28,760 nucleotides of DNA from Streptosporangiaceae bacterium (GCA_030041195.1 JASHOI010000055.1:1-28760); one strand, 5' to 3'; counted from the stretch's first letter, positions 1-8,091 are shown. The notes: generated by a model not told the origin, from the sequence alone. Translations and numbers: made by a program.

Positions 1-995
1 AGCGCGGCGACGGCGTCGACCTCGCCAAACCCGGTACCGGGGCTGTAGCCGCCCGGCGGCCGGTGCCGGGCGGAGTCGATCAGCGCCTGGGTCACCAGCG
101 CGGGTGACAGCCGGGGGTACTTCGACCGGATCAGCGCCGCCACGCCCGCCACGAACGCCGATGCCGGGCTGGTGCCGTCCGCGGTGAGGTACTCGCCCCC
201 GGGGCCCGCTCCCACGATGTTCACGCCCGGGGCGGAGATCACCACCGACGCGTTGCGGTCCGAAAACGCCGCGCGCACGCCACCGGCGCCGACCGCGGCA
301 ACCGAGATCACGCCGGTGAACGACGCCGGGTAGGAGTAGGGCGTGAACCCGCCTGCGGCGGTGCCATCGTTGCCCGCCGAGGCCACCACGACCACGTTGT
401 GCGAGATCGCGTCCGCGATCGCGAGCCGCATGTCCCTGGTCGGGACCGTCGAGCCCAGCGACATGTTGATCACGCTGGCACCGTGGCTGACCGCGTAGCG
501 TATCCCGTCGGGGATCGCGTCGGCGAAGCTGGCGTTCTCGTTGTAGACAGCCAATCCGGGCTCCTGGTCGTCCAGGATCACCCGCACCGAGAGGATCCGC
601 GCATCCGGCGCGACCCCGATCACCCCGCCGGCCCGCCCGGGGCCGCTGCCGTGGCCGGCGATGAGCGACGCGATGTAGGTGCCGTGCAGGTGCGGCGGCT
701 GGTACCCGGGAGGGTCGGCGCCCAGCGTGTAGTCCGGCCCGGTGGTCACCGACCCGGTCAGGTCCGGCACGCTCGGATCGACCCCGGTGTCCAGGACCGC
801 CACGGTCACGCCGGCGCCCTTGGTCACCCGCCAGGCTGCGGGCACGTCGATCTCCCTGAGCTCGGGGAGCTCGGCCGCGCGAACCTGCTGCCCGATTCCC
901 TGCGCCGACGCCGGCGCCTGGCCGATGACGCCGACCGCGGGCAGCACCGCGGCCAGGACGCACGCCGCCGCCAGCCGGCCGGCCCGGGTCAGCAT
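1..995 (-). CDS. Mycosin-like S8 (subtilisin) serine protease, C-terminus cut by window edge
   Basis: A secreted subtilase; 331 residues are visible and the gene continues past the left edge. An N-terminal signal peptide (hydrophobic about residues 8-31) is followed by an intact catalytic triad: Asp69 in VAVLDTGVD, His104 in HLHGTYIA and Ser276 in DGTSPASAFVAG, with the oxyanion Asn209 in ASAGND. This layout fits the mycosin (MycP) type of actinobacterial subtilase, whose members normally end in a membrane helix; that part is not visible here. The start ATG (995-993) overlaps the stop of the upstream gene in ATGCTGA, so the two are probably translationally coupled. No ESX/type VII secretion genes are visible beside it, so assignment to a secretion system is inference; a plain secreted subtilase is the alternative. 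Confidence 0.88.
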   Translation of the reverse strand, partial: MLTRAGRLAAACVLAAVLPAVGVIGQAPASAQGIGQQVRAAELPELREIDVPAAWRVTKGAGVTVAVLDTGVDPSVPDLTGSVTTGPDYTLGADPPGYQPPHLHGTYIASLIAGHGSGPGRAGGVIGVAPDARILSVRVILDDQEPGLAVYNENASFADAIPDGIRYAVSHGASVINMSLGSTVPTRDMRLAIADAISHNVVVVASAGNDGTAAGGFTPYSYPASFTGVISVAAVGAGGVRAAFSDRNASVVISAPGVNIVGAGPGGEYLTADGTSPASAFVAGVAALIRSKYPRLSPALVTQALIDSARHRPPGGYSPGTGFGEVDAVAA

Positions 996-1756
996 GACCA
1001 CGCCCGGCTGGCGCAGTTGACCTGCACGGGAGCGGTCAGCGGCCCGATGATCTCGGCTGCCAGCTGCGCGGCCGGCGCAAAGACCGAGCTGCGCCGCTCG
1101 GCGGTGGCCACGGCCGACTGCCCGTCCGCGTAGCCCGCCACCGTGAGCACCACGTACGGGCCTTGCTGGCTCACCGTGGCTGCCTGCCGGGCAGCGTCAT
1201 TGAACGCGGCGCTCGCGGTCCCGCCGAACGCCTCAGCGCGCAGGCTGGTGACCCCGGCCTGACCCGAGGGAAGCCCGCGCGCGAACGCAGCGGCGCGCCG
1301 CGGACTGCCGAAGGCAAGGATTCCCACGGTGTACACGACGCCCTGAAGCTCGTCCACGTAGGTCGCTCGCAGCGCCGCCCGGCAGCCCTCGCGCCGCGCG
1401 AGCCGGTCCAGGGTGGTGTCGATGCTGGCCGCGCACGTGGCCGACCGCGAGATGCCGAGCCGGCGCGCGGTCTCCTGGGTTAGCAGGCTTGTGCTGTAGC
1501 CAAGCTCCGGCGGGAAAATCCGGCCGGCCGGCCAGGACCGCCACCGGTCGGCCATGGCCTGCGCCGCGGCCGCGGACAATTCGGCAGACGTGGGCTTGCT
1601 GGTCAGCTCGGCGTGCGCCGCCGTGCCCGCCACGACCGCTACGGCGAGGCAGCAGGCCGCGGTGACGATCGCGGCCAGAATGCGCAGCGGCCTTCGGCCA
1701 CGGCGAGGCACCGGCACGCTCGAATCGTCTGGTAAGCCCGGAACGGTACTGTTCAC
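989..1756 (-). CDS. Secreted or membrane-anchored hypothetical protein coupled to the mycosin
   Basis: About 255 residues of unknown function. A basic N-terminus (PRRGRRPLR) precedes one hydrophobic segment (around residues 25-45) that could be a signal peptide or a membrane anchor, followed by an Ala-rich extracellular domain. That domain has four cysteines (SATCAAS, EGCRAA and a C-terminal CASRAWSC) that could form disulfides. The GTG at 1756 is chosen; an in-frame TTG at 1762 is possible, and neither has a clear ribosome binding site. It ends overlapping the start of the subtilase gene, so it may be the partner, chaperone or substrate of that protease. It lies only 31 bp downstream of an MMPL gene and may share its transcript. 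I do not recognise a named domain. Confidence 0.72.
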   Translation of the reverse strand: MNSTVPGLPDDSSVPVPRRGRRPLRILAAIVTAACCLAVAVVAGTAAHAELTSKPTSAELSAAAAQAMADRWRSWPAGRIFPPELGYSTSLLTQETARRLGISRSATCAASIDTTLDRLARREGCRAALRATYVDELQGVVYTVGILAFGSPRRAAAFARGLPSGQAGVTSLRAEAFGGTASAAFNDAARQAATVSQQGPYVVLTVAGYADGQSAVATAERRSSVFAPAAQLAAEIIGPLTAPVQVNCASRAWSC

Positions 1757-1787
1757 ACCCAAATGCTAGAGCCGCCGGGCAGGCCCG

Positions 1788-4064
1788 TCACTCGGTGAGC
1801 ACGCCGGCGACCTGGGCGTGCGGCACGGCCGGGCCGGCCGCGCCCTCGCGCAGCAGCACGGGCATCCTGGCCAGCCGCCGCGGCAGGTACCAGCAGCGCT
1901 CGCCGAGCAGCACCATGGCCGCGGGCATGAGCAGCCCGCGCACGACCGTGGCGTCGATGAGCACCGCGAAGGCCAGCCCCACGCCCAGCGTCTTGACGTC
2001 CACGAAGGACAGCGTGGCGAAGATGGAGAACACCGCGACCATGATCACGGCCGCGCTGGTCACCACGCCGGCGCTGCTGGCGATGCCGCCGACCAGAGCG
2101 TCCCGGGTGCTCGCCCCGGCGATCCGCCGCTCCCGCACCCGGCTGAGGATGAACACGTGGTAGTCCATGCTCAGCCCGAACAGCAGCACGAACATGAACA
2201 GCGGCACCCAGTCCGCTATCGCGCCGTAACTGGTGAAGCCCAGCAGGCCCTCCAGGTGGCCGTCCTGGAAGATCAGCGTGATCAGCCCGTAGGCGGCACC
2301 GACCGACAGCAGGTTCAGCGCGATCGAGATCAGCGGCAGCAGGATGGACCGGAACGCGGTCATCATCACGCAGAACGCCAGCAGGCAGACCACGGCCAGC
2401 ACGATCGGCGTGCGCGAGTGCACGGTCGCGCTCCAGTCGTAGTTTGACGCGGTGTTGCCGGTCACCGCGTAGCTGAGCCCGCTCACCGTGCCCAGGGTCG
2501 CGGGCAGGACCTGATTGCGCAGCGTGAGCAGCGCGCTCACCGAGGCGTTGTCCGACCCGTTCCCGGCCAGCGGGACGTTCACGATCAGCCCCCGGCCGTG
2601 CGCGACGAACGCCGCGGTGACCGGCGTCCGGATCGCGCCGGTGCCGGACGCGCGGCGTTCCAGCGCTTCGAGCGCGTGCGCGACCGCGCGCCCGGTCAGG
2701 TCCTGCCCGGTCACCACCACGTTGGCCGGCGCCGGCCGGCCCGGGAACTCGGCGTTGATCCGGTCCAGGGTCTGCACCACGCTGAGGTTCGTCGGCAGGT
2801 CGATGACCGGGTCCCCGATCCGCATCCCGAGCGCGGGCGTGGCCAGCGCGAGCAGTGCCAGCAGCGCGGCGGCGCCCCACACCAGCGGGCGGCGCACCAC
2901 CTGGCGGATCAGCCCGGCCCACAGCCGCGACGGCCTCGCCGCGGTGCGGCGCCGGCCGAGGAACGGCACCCGGCAGCGGTCCGCCCACTCGCCGAGCATG
3001 GCCAGCATCGCGGGCAGCAGCGTGAGCGAGCCGATCACCGCGACGCCGACCACGGTGATCGTGCCGAACGCCATCCCGGTGAACTCGTCGATCCCGGTGA
3101 GGAACAGCCCGGCGAGCGAGATCATCACGGTCAGCCCGGAGATCACGATCGCCTTGCCCGACGTGGCCGCCGCGATCCGCAGCGCCTCGGGGAACGACCG
3201 CCCGGCGGCCCGCTCTTCGCGCTCCCGCCGCAGGTAGAACAGCGAGTAGTCGATGCCGACGGCCATGCCGAGTATCAGCACGACCTCGGAGGTGCCCGAG
3301 CCGATCGGCAGCCACCGGCTCGGCACCGCGAGCAGCGAGATCGTCGCCATCACCGCGGCGCCGGCCAGCGCAACCGGGATGCCCGCCGCGATCAGCGCGC
3401 CGAACACCGCGAGCAGCAGCACCAGGGTGATCGGCACCGAGGTCACCTCGGCCTTGCGGAAGTCCGCGTCCAGCAGCGCGTTCGAGGCGGCGTCCGTGCT
3501 CGCGTCGCCCGCCTCGGACACCAGCAGCCGTGGGTAGGAAGCCTGGACCGCCGCAACGGCCGCCATGTCCGTGCCGACGGTGGTGTCGGCGCTGGCGTGC
3601 GGCCCGGCGACCCGGAACGTGACCAGGGCGCTGCGCCCGTCGGCCGAGATCAGGCCCCGGCCGCCGGGGGCGAGCGGCGAGACGATGTCCTCGGCGGCGT
3701 GCGGCAGCCGGCGCAACGCGGTCACGACCGCCCCGGCCGCCTGGCGCATCGCGGGATCATCCTGGAACGTGACGCCAGGTGCCCGGGCCTGGATCAGCAC
3801 GCTTTCCGATGGCGGCGTGGTAACCCCGAGCGCGTGCATCATCTGCTCGGCCTGGCCGGCCTGGCCGGGGTCGTACTGCGGCCGGCTCTGGGTGCCGAGC
3901 ATCTGGCCGGCCACGAACGCTGCGGCCACGAACAGCAGCCAGCCGAATACGACGGCCTTCCGGTGCCGCGCGCTCCAGCAGGCGATCCTCTCGACGACCG
4001 GCCGGCCGTCCGTCTGTGGGTTACGCAGATCGGCGCTGTGGGCCGGGCGGGCGACGTTAAGCAC
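1788..4064 (-). CDS. MMPL family (RND superfamily) transporter, copy 1
   Basis: A 758-residue inner-membrane exporter of the MMPL family, which typically moves lipids, lipid-linked compounds or drugs using the proton gradient. TM1 is about residues 37-56, followed by a porter domain, a TM2-6 block (about 207-340), a second porter domain and a TM7-12 block (about 545-710). Both proton-relay Asp-Tyr pairs are present: D272-Y273 in MAVGIDYSLF and D634-Y635 in FGLSMDYHVF. The start is GTG with a GAAAGG ribosome site 5 nt upstream. It is clearly paralogous to the next gene upstream, with shared blocks such as RRTAARPSR and LGERCWYLPR. A perfect double palindrome lies 66 bp before the start and probably controls it. 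Substrate unknown. Confidence 0.93.
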   Translation of the reverse strand: MLNVARPAHSADLRNPQTDGRPVVERIACWSARHRKAVVFGWLLFVAAAFVAGQMLGTQSRPQYDPGQAGQAEQMMHALGVTTPPSESVLIQARAPGVTFQDDPAMRQAAGAVVTALRRLPHAAEDIVSPLAPGGRGLISADGRSALVTFRVAGPHASADTTVGTDMAAVAAVQASYPRLLVSEAGDASTDAASNALLDADFRKAEVTSVPITLVLLLAVFGALIAAGIPVALAGAAVMATISLLAVPSRWLPIGSGTSEVVLILGMAVGIDYSLFYLRREREERAAGRSFPEALRIAAATSGKAIVISGLTVMISLAGLFLTGIDEFTGMAFGTITVVGVAVIGSLTLLPAMLAMLGEWADRCRVPFLGRRRTAARPSRLWAGLIRQVVRRPLVWGAAALLALLALATPALGMRIGDPVIDLPTNLSVVQTLDRINAEFPGRPAPANVVVTGQDLTGRAVAHALEALERRASGTGAIRTPVTAAFVAHGRGLIVNVPLAGNGSDNASVSALLTLRNQVLPATLGTVSGLSYAVTGNTASNYDWSATVHSRTPIVLAVVCLLAFCVMMTAFRSILLPLISIALNLLSVGAAYGLITLIFQDGHLEGLLGFTSYGAIADWVPLFMFVLLFGLSMDYHVFILSRVRERRIAGASTRDALVGGIASSAGVVTSAAVIMVAVFSIFATLSFVDVKTLGVGLAFAVLIDATVVRGLLMPAAMVLLGERCWYLPRRLARMPVLLREGAAGPAVPHAQVAGVLTE

Positions 4065-4129
4065 GGGCGCCTTTCGGGGTGGGGGGCGATACCGGGGGGG
4101 ATCTTGGTCTGTGACGTGCCAGAACGCGA

Positions 4130-4173
4130 CCTGACACGCATGTCAGCACAGCGTAACTGACATGCGTGTCAGG
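4130..4173. promoter_or_regulatory. Double palindromic operator (TetR-like) upstream of MMPL copy 1
   Basis: Two 17-nt arms, 4130-4146 and 4157-4173, are perfect reverse complements separated by 10 nt (CACAGCGTAA). Each arm contains its own dyad, CTGACA-N4-TGTCAG, so there are two operator-sized boxes 27 bp apart. Two neighbouring 14-16-bp dyads with TGACA/TGTCA half-sites are typical of TetR-family binding sites. The site lies between the stop of one MMPL gene and the start of the other, so it would regulate the downstream transporter (1788-4064). No TetR-type gene is visible in this window, so the regulator must be encoded elsewhere. The dyad is seen directly; its function is inferred. Confidence 0.75.
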
Positions 4174-4217
4174 CGCGATCGTTTCGCCCAGATTCTTAGA
4201 GATCCCTAACCCGGGCC

Positions 4218-6512
4218 TCAGCTCATGTCGCCTGCCTGGGCGCGCGACTCGAGCCGGCGGCCGGGCAGCCAGGACAGCCAGCGCGGCAGGTACCAGCACC
4301 GCTCCCCGAGCAGGGCCATGGCCGCCGGCAGCAGGATGCCGCGCACCACGGTGGCGTCGATCAGCACCGCCGCGGCCAGGCCCACGCCGAGCGTCTTGGT
4401 GTCGACGATCGGCAGCGTGGCCAGGATCGAGAACACCGCCACCATGATCACGGCCGCGCTCGTCACCACCCCGGCGCTGCTGGAGATCCCGCCGACGAGC
4501 GCCTCGCGGGTGCTGGCGCCCCGGGACCGCAGTTCACGTATCCGGCTCAGGATGAACACGTGGTAGTCCATGCTCAGCCCGAACAGCAGCACGAACATGA
4601 ACAGCGGGACCCAGGAGACGATCGCGCCGAACGAGGTATAGCCGATCAGCCCCTGCAGCCGGCCGTCCTGGAAGATCAGGGTGATCAGGCCGTAACCGGC
4701 CACCACCGACAGCAGGTTAAACACGATCGAGATCAGCGGGATCGTCACCGAGCGGAACGCGACCAGCAGCAGCACGAACGCCAGCAGGATCACGAAGCCG
4801 ACCACCACCGGGGTGGCGGAGTGGAACGCCGCGTTGTTGTCGTAGGTGCTGGCGGTGTCGCCGGCCACCGCGTAGCTGATCCCGCCGACCTTGCCCAGCG
4901 TCGCGGGCAGGATCTGGTCGCGCAGGGTCAGCAGCGCGGCCATGGAGGCCGCGTCACCCCCGTTTCCCGCCAGCGGGACGCCGATGATCAGGCCCCGGCC
5001 CTGCCCGATCGGGGCGGCGGTGATCGGCTCGTGGATCGGGCCGCCGCGGGCGGCCGTGGCCTCCAAGGCGCCGACCGCATCCTTGAGCGCCGGGCCGGAC
5101 AGGCCCGCGCCGGTCACCACCACCTGCGCGGGTGAGGGTGCTTGCGGGAACGCGTGCTGGATGCGGTCCATGGTCTGCAGCACCGGGTTTCCCGCGGGCA
5201 GGTCGATCGCCGGCGCCCCGATCCGCATGCCCAGCGCGGGCGCGGCCAGGGCCAGCAGGGCGATCGCGGCCACGCCGCCCCAGACGGCCGGGCGCCGTAC
5301 CACCCAGCGCGCCAGCGCGGCCCAGGCCCGCGACGGGCGGGCGGCGGTCCGCCGGCGGCCCAGGAACGGGATCTTCCCCTTGTCGGCGCGTGGCCCGAGC
5401 CAGGACAGCAGCGCGGGCAGCACGGTCAGCGAGCCGACGACCGCCACCCCGACCACTGCTATCGTGCCGAACGCCATGGTGTCGAACGCGTTGTAGCCGG
5501 TCAGGAACAGCCCGGCCAGCGCGACCATGACGGTCAGCCCGGACACGAAGATCGCGCGCCCGGACGTGGCGGCGGCGATCCGCAGCGCTTCGCGCTGGTC
5601 GCGACCTGCGGCGCGCTCCTCACGCTCGCGGCGCAGGTAGAACAGGGAATAGTCAACGCCGACCGCCATCCCGACGAGCAGCACGACGTCTTGCGTGCTC
5701 GGCAGGACCGGCAGCCACTGGCTGATGACGGTGACCAGCGACAGCGCGGTCAGCACCGAGGTGATGGCCAGCAGCAGTGGGATCCCCGCGGCGATCAGCG
5801 CGCCGAACACCACCAGCAGCAACACCAGTGTCACCGGGATCGAGGTTGCCTCGGCCCGGCCGAACCCGGTGGACACGATCGTATTGATCGCCCGCAGCTC
5901 GCTCGCGTCGCCGGCCTCGGCGATCCGCAGACCCGGATTCCTCGCCGCGACCGCGGCCACCGCGCTCAGCGCGGGCGCCACGGCCGTGGACTGATCGTCC
6001 TGTGGCCCGGGAACCTGGAAGGTGACCAGCGCGCTGCGCCCGTCGGCGGAGACCAGGGCGCGGCCGCTCGCTTGCAGAGGTGACCGGACGTCGGTCGCGG
6101 CGTGCGGCAGCTTGGCCAGGGCGGTGGTCACCTCCCGGGCCGCCTGCCGCATCGCGGGATCATTGGCGAACGTGATGCCGGGTGCCCGGGCCTGGATCAG
6201 CACGTCCTCGACGGCCGGGGCCGCCAGGCCCAGCCGGTGCAGGGTCTGCTCGGCCTGGCCGGCCTGGCCGGCGTCGTAGGGGGGCAGGCTCTTGCTCCCC
6301 ATCCCCTGCCCGACCGCGATCACGATGGCGACCAGGGCAAGCCAGCCGAACACGGCGGTCTTGCGGTGCCGGGCGCTCCACCCGGCGACGCGCTCGACGA
6401 ACGGGGCACGGGCGTGCCGTGGCCGCTCCGGGCGGGACGGGTCGTGGCGGGGCGGGTCGTGGCGGGCCGGACTTGGTTGCGGCAATACTGGCATCTGCGG
6501 CTGGCTCATCAT
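4218..6512 (-). CDS. MMPL family (RND superfamily) transporter, copy 2
   Basis: A 764-residue paralogue of the neighbouring transporter with the same architecture. It has a longer Pro/His/Arg-rich cytoplasmic N-terminus (about residues 10-38, encoded partly by a 15-bp tandem duplication), TM1 at about 52-71, porter loop 1, a five-helix block, porter loop 2 and a final helix block. Proton-relay pairs are D287-Y288 (MAVGVDYSLF) and D649-Y650 (FGLSMDYHVF). Two adjacent ATG codons (6512 and 6509) follow AGAGAGG; the second has the better 5-nt spacing, so the true start may be one codon later. It is separated from the upstream operon by a hairpin terminator and so needs its own promoter in 6513-6559, where I see none that is convincing. 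Probable lipid or small-molecule exporter; substrate unknown. Confidence 0.93.
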   Translation of the reverse strand: MMSQPQMPVLPQPSPARHDPPRHDPSRPERPRHARAPFVERVAGWSARHRKTAVFGWLALVAIVIAVGQGMGSKSLPPYDAGQAGQAEQTLHRLGLAAPAVEDVLIQARAPGITFANDPAMRQAAREVTTALAKLPHAATDVRSPLQASGRALVSADGRSALVTFQVPGPQDDQSTAVAPALSAVAAVAARNPGLRIAEAGDASELRAINTIVSTGFGRAEATSIPVTLVLLLVVFGALIAAGIPLLLAITSVLTALSLVTVISQWLPVLPSTQDVVLLVGMAVGVDYSLFYLRREREERAAGRDQREALRIAAATSGRAIFVSGLTVMVALAGLFLTGYNAFDTMAFGTIAVVGVAVVGSLTVLPALLSWLGPRADKGKIPFLGRRRTAARPSRAWAALARWVVRRPAVWGGVAAIALLALAAPALGMRIGAPAIDLPAGNPVLQTMDRIQHAFPQAPSPAQVVVTGAGLSGPALKDAVGALEATAARGGPIHEPITAAPIGQGRGLIIGVPLAGNGGDAASMAALLTLRDQILPATLGKVGGISYAVAGDTASTYDNNAAFHSATPVVVGFVILLAFVLLLVAFRSVTIPLISIVFNLLSVVAGYGLITLIFQDGRLQGLIGYTSFGAIVSWVPLFMFVLLFGLSMDYHVFILSRIRELRSRGASTREALVGGISSSAGVVTSAAVIMVAVFSILATLPIVDTKTLGVGLAAAVLIDATVVRGILLPAAMALLGERCWYLPRWLSWLPGRRLESRAQAGDMS

Positions 6513-6559
6513 GGCCTCTCTTTGTCGGGGTGGTGTGGTGGTTGGCTGGTCGCTGTGAG

Positions 6560-6593
6560 GCTCCGCCCGCGAGCTGCCACTCGCGGGCGGGGC
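6560..6593 (-). terminator. Hairpin terminator of the ArsR-type operon
   Basis: Arms 6560-6573 (GCTCCGCCCGCGAG) and 6580-6593 (CTCGCGGGCGGGGC) pair over 14 positions with one G-T mismatch and a 6-nt loop. The hairpin begins 8 nt past the stop codon at 6601. There is no U-tract, which is common for actinobacterial terminators. Confidence 0.7.
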
Positions 6594-6600
6594 GCAGCGC

Positions 6601-7395
6601 TCAGGTCGGACGACCGACCGGGCCGCCGCCGCGGATCGTCTTTTGCAGCGGTCCCAGCGGTCCGGGACGGGCGAGCACCTCCTTGGCGTCGGCCAGCGGG
6701 TCGGCGGGAGCCCGAAGCAGCGAGCGGGCGACGGCGGCGTGCGCCCGCGCGGTGAGCACGAGGACGTAGTTGAAGAGCAGGAACGCCACGGCGAAGACGG
6801 CGGCGGCGAGCAGCGCCTTCGGCAGCGTGTCGACGTAGAGGCCGTAGCCGGGGTGGCCGTGCGGGCCGTTCGGGAAGTAGCCGAGCTGGTAGCCGTGGTA
6901 CCGCACGCCGTGGATCGTCTGCCACGGCGCCCAGTACCAGACCGGCAGGGTGATCCCGGCCAGGAACGTCAGCCAGATCGACAGCACGGCCGTGTCCAGG
7001 GTGAACAGCGGCGCCCAGAGCCCGATCAGGTAGGCGGCATCGCGCCAGGTGGCCCGGTCCCGCCAGCGGTCCTTGGCCCGGGCGATCAGGCCCGTCTCGG
7101 CAACGGACCGGTAACCGCCGCCGACCGGTGTGGTCAGCACCTGGTGCAGCCGGGCGCGTTCGACATCCGCGCACCACCGCAGCACCTCCGCCGCGGCGAT
7201 CAGCAGCGGGATGCCGGCCAGCGTGATCGAGAAGACGGCGGCGGTCACGGTCGCGGTGAAGCCGGCGGCGAACAGCACCCAGCCAACCGCGAACACGTAC
7301 CCGGCCAGGTACCAGACGGCGCGCCAGAGGCCGGCCGAGATCAGCAGCCGCAGCGGGTTGCGGTGCAGGCACAGCCGGGTGCCACTCGCGCTCAT
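6601..7395 (-). CDS. Stand-alone 'putative sensor' domain membrane protein
   Basis: 264 residues with about four membrane segments (around 26-46, 48-70, 122-156 and 194-216). The sequence resembles the actinobacterial 'putative sensor' domain usually fused to the N-terminus of histidine kinases, with the AxxLWRAxxYLxxG start, an ITLAGIPLLI helix and an ERARL segment. Here no kinase or HATPase domain follows: the protein ends in a short basic tail. It is the last gene of a three-gene operon, and its ATG overlaps the previous stop in ATGA, so translation is coupled. It may sense a membrane or envelope signal with the regulator at the head of the operon. Domain assignment is from memory of the family; the function is inferred. 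Confidence 0.78.
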   Translation of the reverse strand: MSASGTRLCLHRNPLRLLISAGLWRAVWYLAGYVFAVGWVLFAAGFTATVTAAVFSITLAGIPLLIAAAEVLRWCADVERARLHQVLTTPVGGGYRSVAETGLIARAKDRWRDRATWRDAAYLIGLWAPLFTLDTAVLSIWLTFLAGITLPVWYWAPWQTIHGVRYHGYQLGYFPNGPHGHPGYGLYVDTLPKALLAAAVFAVAFLLFNYVLVLTARAHAAVARSLLRAPADPLADAKEVLARPGPLGPLQKTIRGGGPVGRPT

Positions 7396-7667
7396 CCCAC
7401 GTCCCGCATCAGCTTCTCGACCGCCTGCACCTTCTCGGTCAGCTTGGCCAGCTGGTCACGCAGTTCCTGCTGGTTGGCGACCGCCTCTTCGGCGAGCTTG
7501 CGGTAGGAAGCCATCGCGACCGCGTCGGCGCGGTGGCCCTGCAGCCGGAAATAGGAGGCCACGATCACCGCGATCACGGCGCCGACCACGAAGATGATTC
7601 CGATCGGGATGACGATCGCGTTGTAGTTCACGCTGCCGTCGGTGGCGAGCGCGTGCATGCCGATCAT
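7392..7667 (-). CDS. Small one-TM protein with C-terminal coiled coil
   Basis: 91 residues. One hydrophobic helix (about residues 17-41, IVIPIGIIFVVGAVIAVIVA) is followed by a cytoplasmic part that reads as a coiled coil, with heptad-like spacing through LAEEAVANQQELRDQLAKL to the end. A good GAAGGAGA ribosome site precedes the ATG. Both ends overlap neighbours by ATGA (start inside the ArsR-type stop, stop inside the sensor-protein start), so all three proteins are probably made in fixed proportion. It may be an oligomerising partner of the sensor membrane protein. No named family recognised. Confidence 0.8.
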   Translation of the reverse strand: MIGMHALATDGSVNYNAIVIPIGIIFVVGAVIAVIVASYFRLQGHRADAVAMASYRKLAEEAVANQQELRDQLAKLTEKVQAVEKLMRDVG

Positions 7668-8038
7668 GTGCCGGTCTCCTTCATCTGACTGTCCCGTTTC
7701 TCGTCGGTGTGCTGCGCTTCCTGGCCGCCGTCCCGCAGGGCCTCCGTGATGAGCTCTGCGTTCAGCCGCAGCTCGAACGGCGCCAGCTCGAAGTACTTCA
7801 TGGCCTTCCCGTCCTCGGACAGTTCCAGGTGGCCGGTCACGATGCCCGCCTTCTCCAGCCGGTCCAGGTGCATGTACAGCAGCGGCCGGGAGATGCCCAG
7901 CCTCCGGGCAAGCTCGCTGACGTGCACCCGGCCTCCGGAAAGCTCGGCGATGACCCGCAGCCGCAGCGGATTCGCCACCGCGGTGAGCTTGGTGAGCAGC
8001 TCCTCCTCGGCGGTGAGCGGCTCGGCCTCCTGAGTCAG
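7664..8038 (-). CDS. ArsR-type winged-helix transcriptional regulator, probable CTG start
   Basis: A winged helix-turn-helix protein of about 124 residues. The helix-turn-helix reads VHVSELARRLGISRPLLYMHLDRLEKAGIVTG, preceded by the typical first helix (LTKLTAVANPLRLRVIAEL). The only in-frame ATG/GTG is the GTG at 7978, but starting there would cut into that first helix. The frame stays open upstream to a TAA at 8071-8069, and an AAAGGAG ribosome site (8045-8051) sits 6 nt before a CTG at 8038, so CTG is proposed as the start. No metal-binding cysteine motif is seen, so it is not a classical metal sensor. It heads an operon with a one-TM protein and a sensor membrane protein. Two direct repeats just upstream suggest autoregulation. 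Confidence 0.82.
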   Translation of the reverse strand: MTQEAEPLTAEEELLTKLTAVANPLRLRVIAELSGGRVHVSELARRLGISRPLLYMHLDRLEKAGIVTGHLELSEDGKAMKYFELAPFELRLNAELITEALRDGGQEAQHTDEKRDSQMKETGT

Positions 8039-8055
8039 CGCCGGCTCCTTTGACC

Positions 8056-8091
8056 TGTCAGCTAGGATTTACATGTCAGCTAGAACTTACA
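8056..8091. promoter_or_regulatory. Two 18-bp direct repeats, likely operator of the ArsR-type operon
   Basis: TGTCAGCTAGGATTTACA (8056-8073) is followed without a gap by TGTCAGCTAGAACTTACA (8074-8091), 16 of 18 positions identical. Each unit is also an imperfect dyad (TGTnAG at one end, CTnACA-like at the other). The block begins 5 nt from the ribosome site of the ArsR-type gene, so it must overlap or adjoin its promoter, and it also lies 73 bp before the divergent phosphatase gene. It is most easily read as a tandem binding site for the operon's own regulator. Confidence 0.65.

Noticed and set aside
2598..4160. 520-residue plus-strand open frame opposite MMPL copy 1
   Set aside because: Arg/Asp/His/Gly-rich composition with no domains; an antisense frame produced by high third-position GC of a well-supported gene.
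4130..8091. Shared TGTCAG/CTGACA hexamer in the MMPL operator and the ArsR direct repeats, suggesting one regulator
   Set aside because: The hexamers are arranged differently (N4 palindrome versus 18-bp direct repeat), and a 6-bp match is expected by chance.
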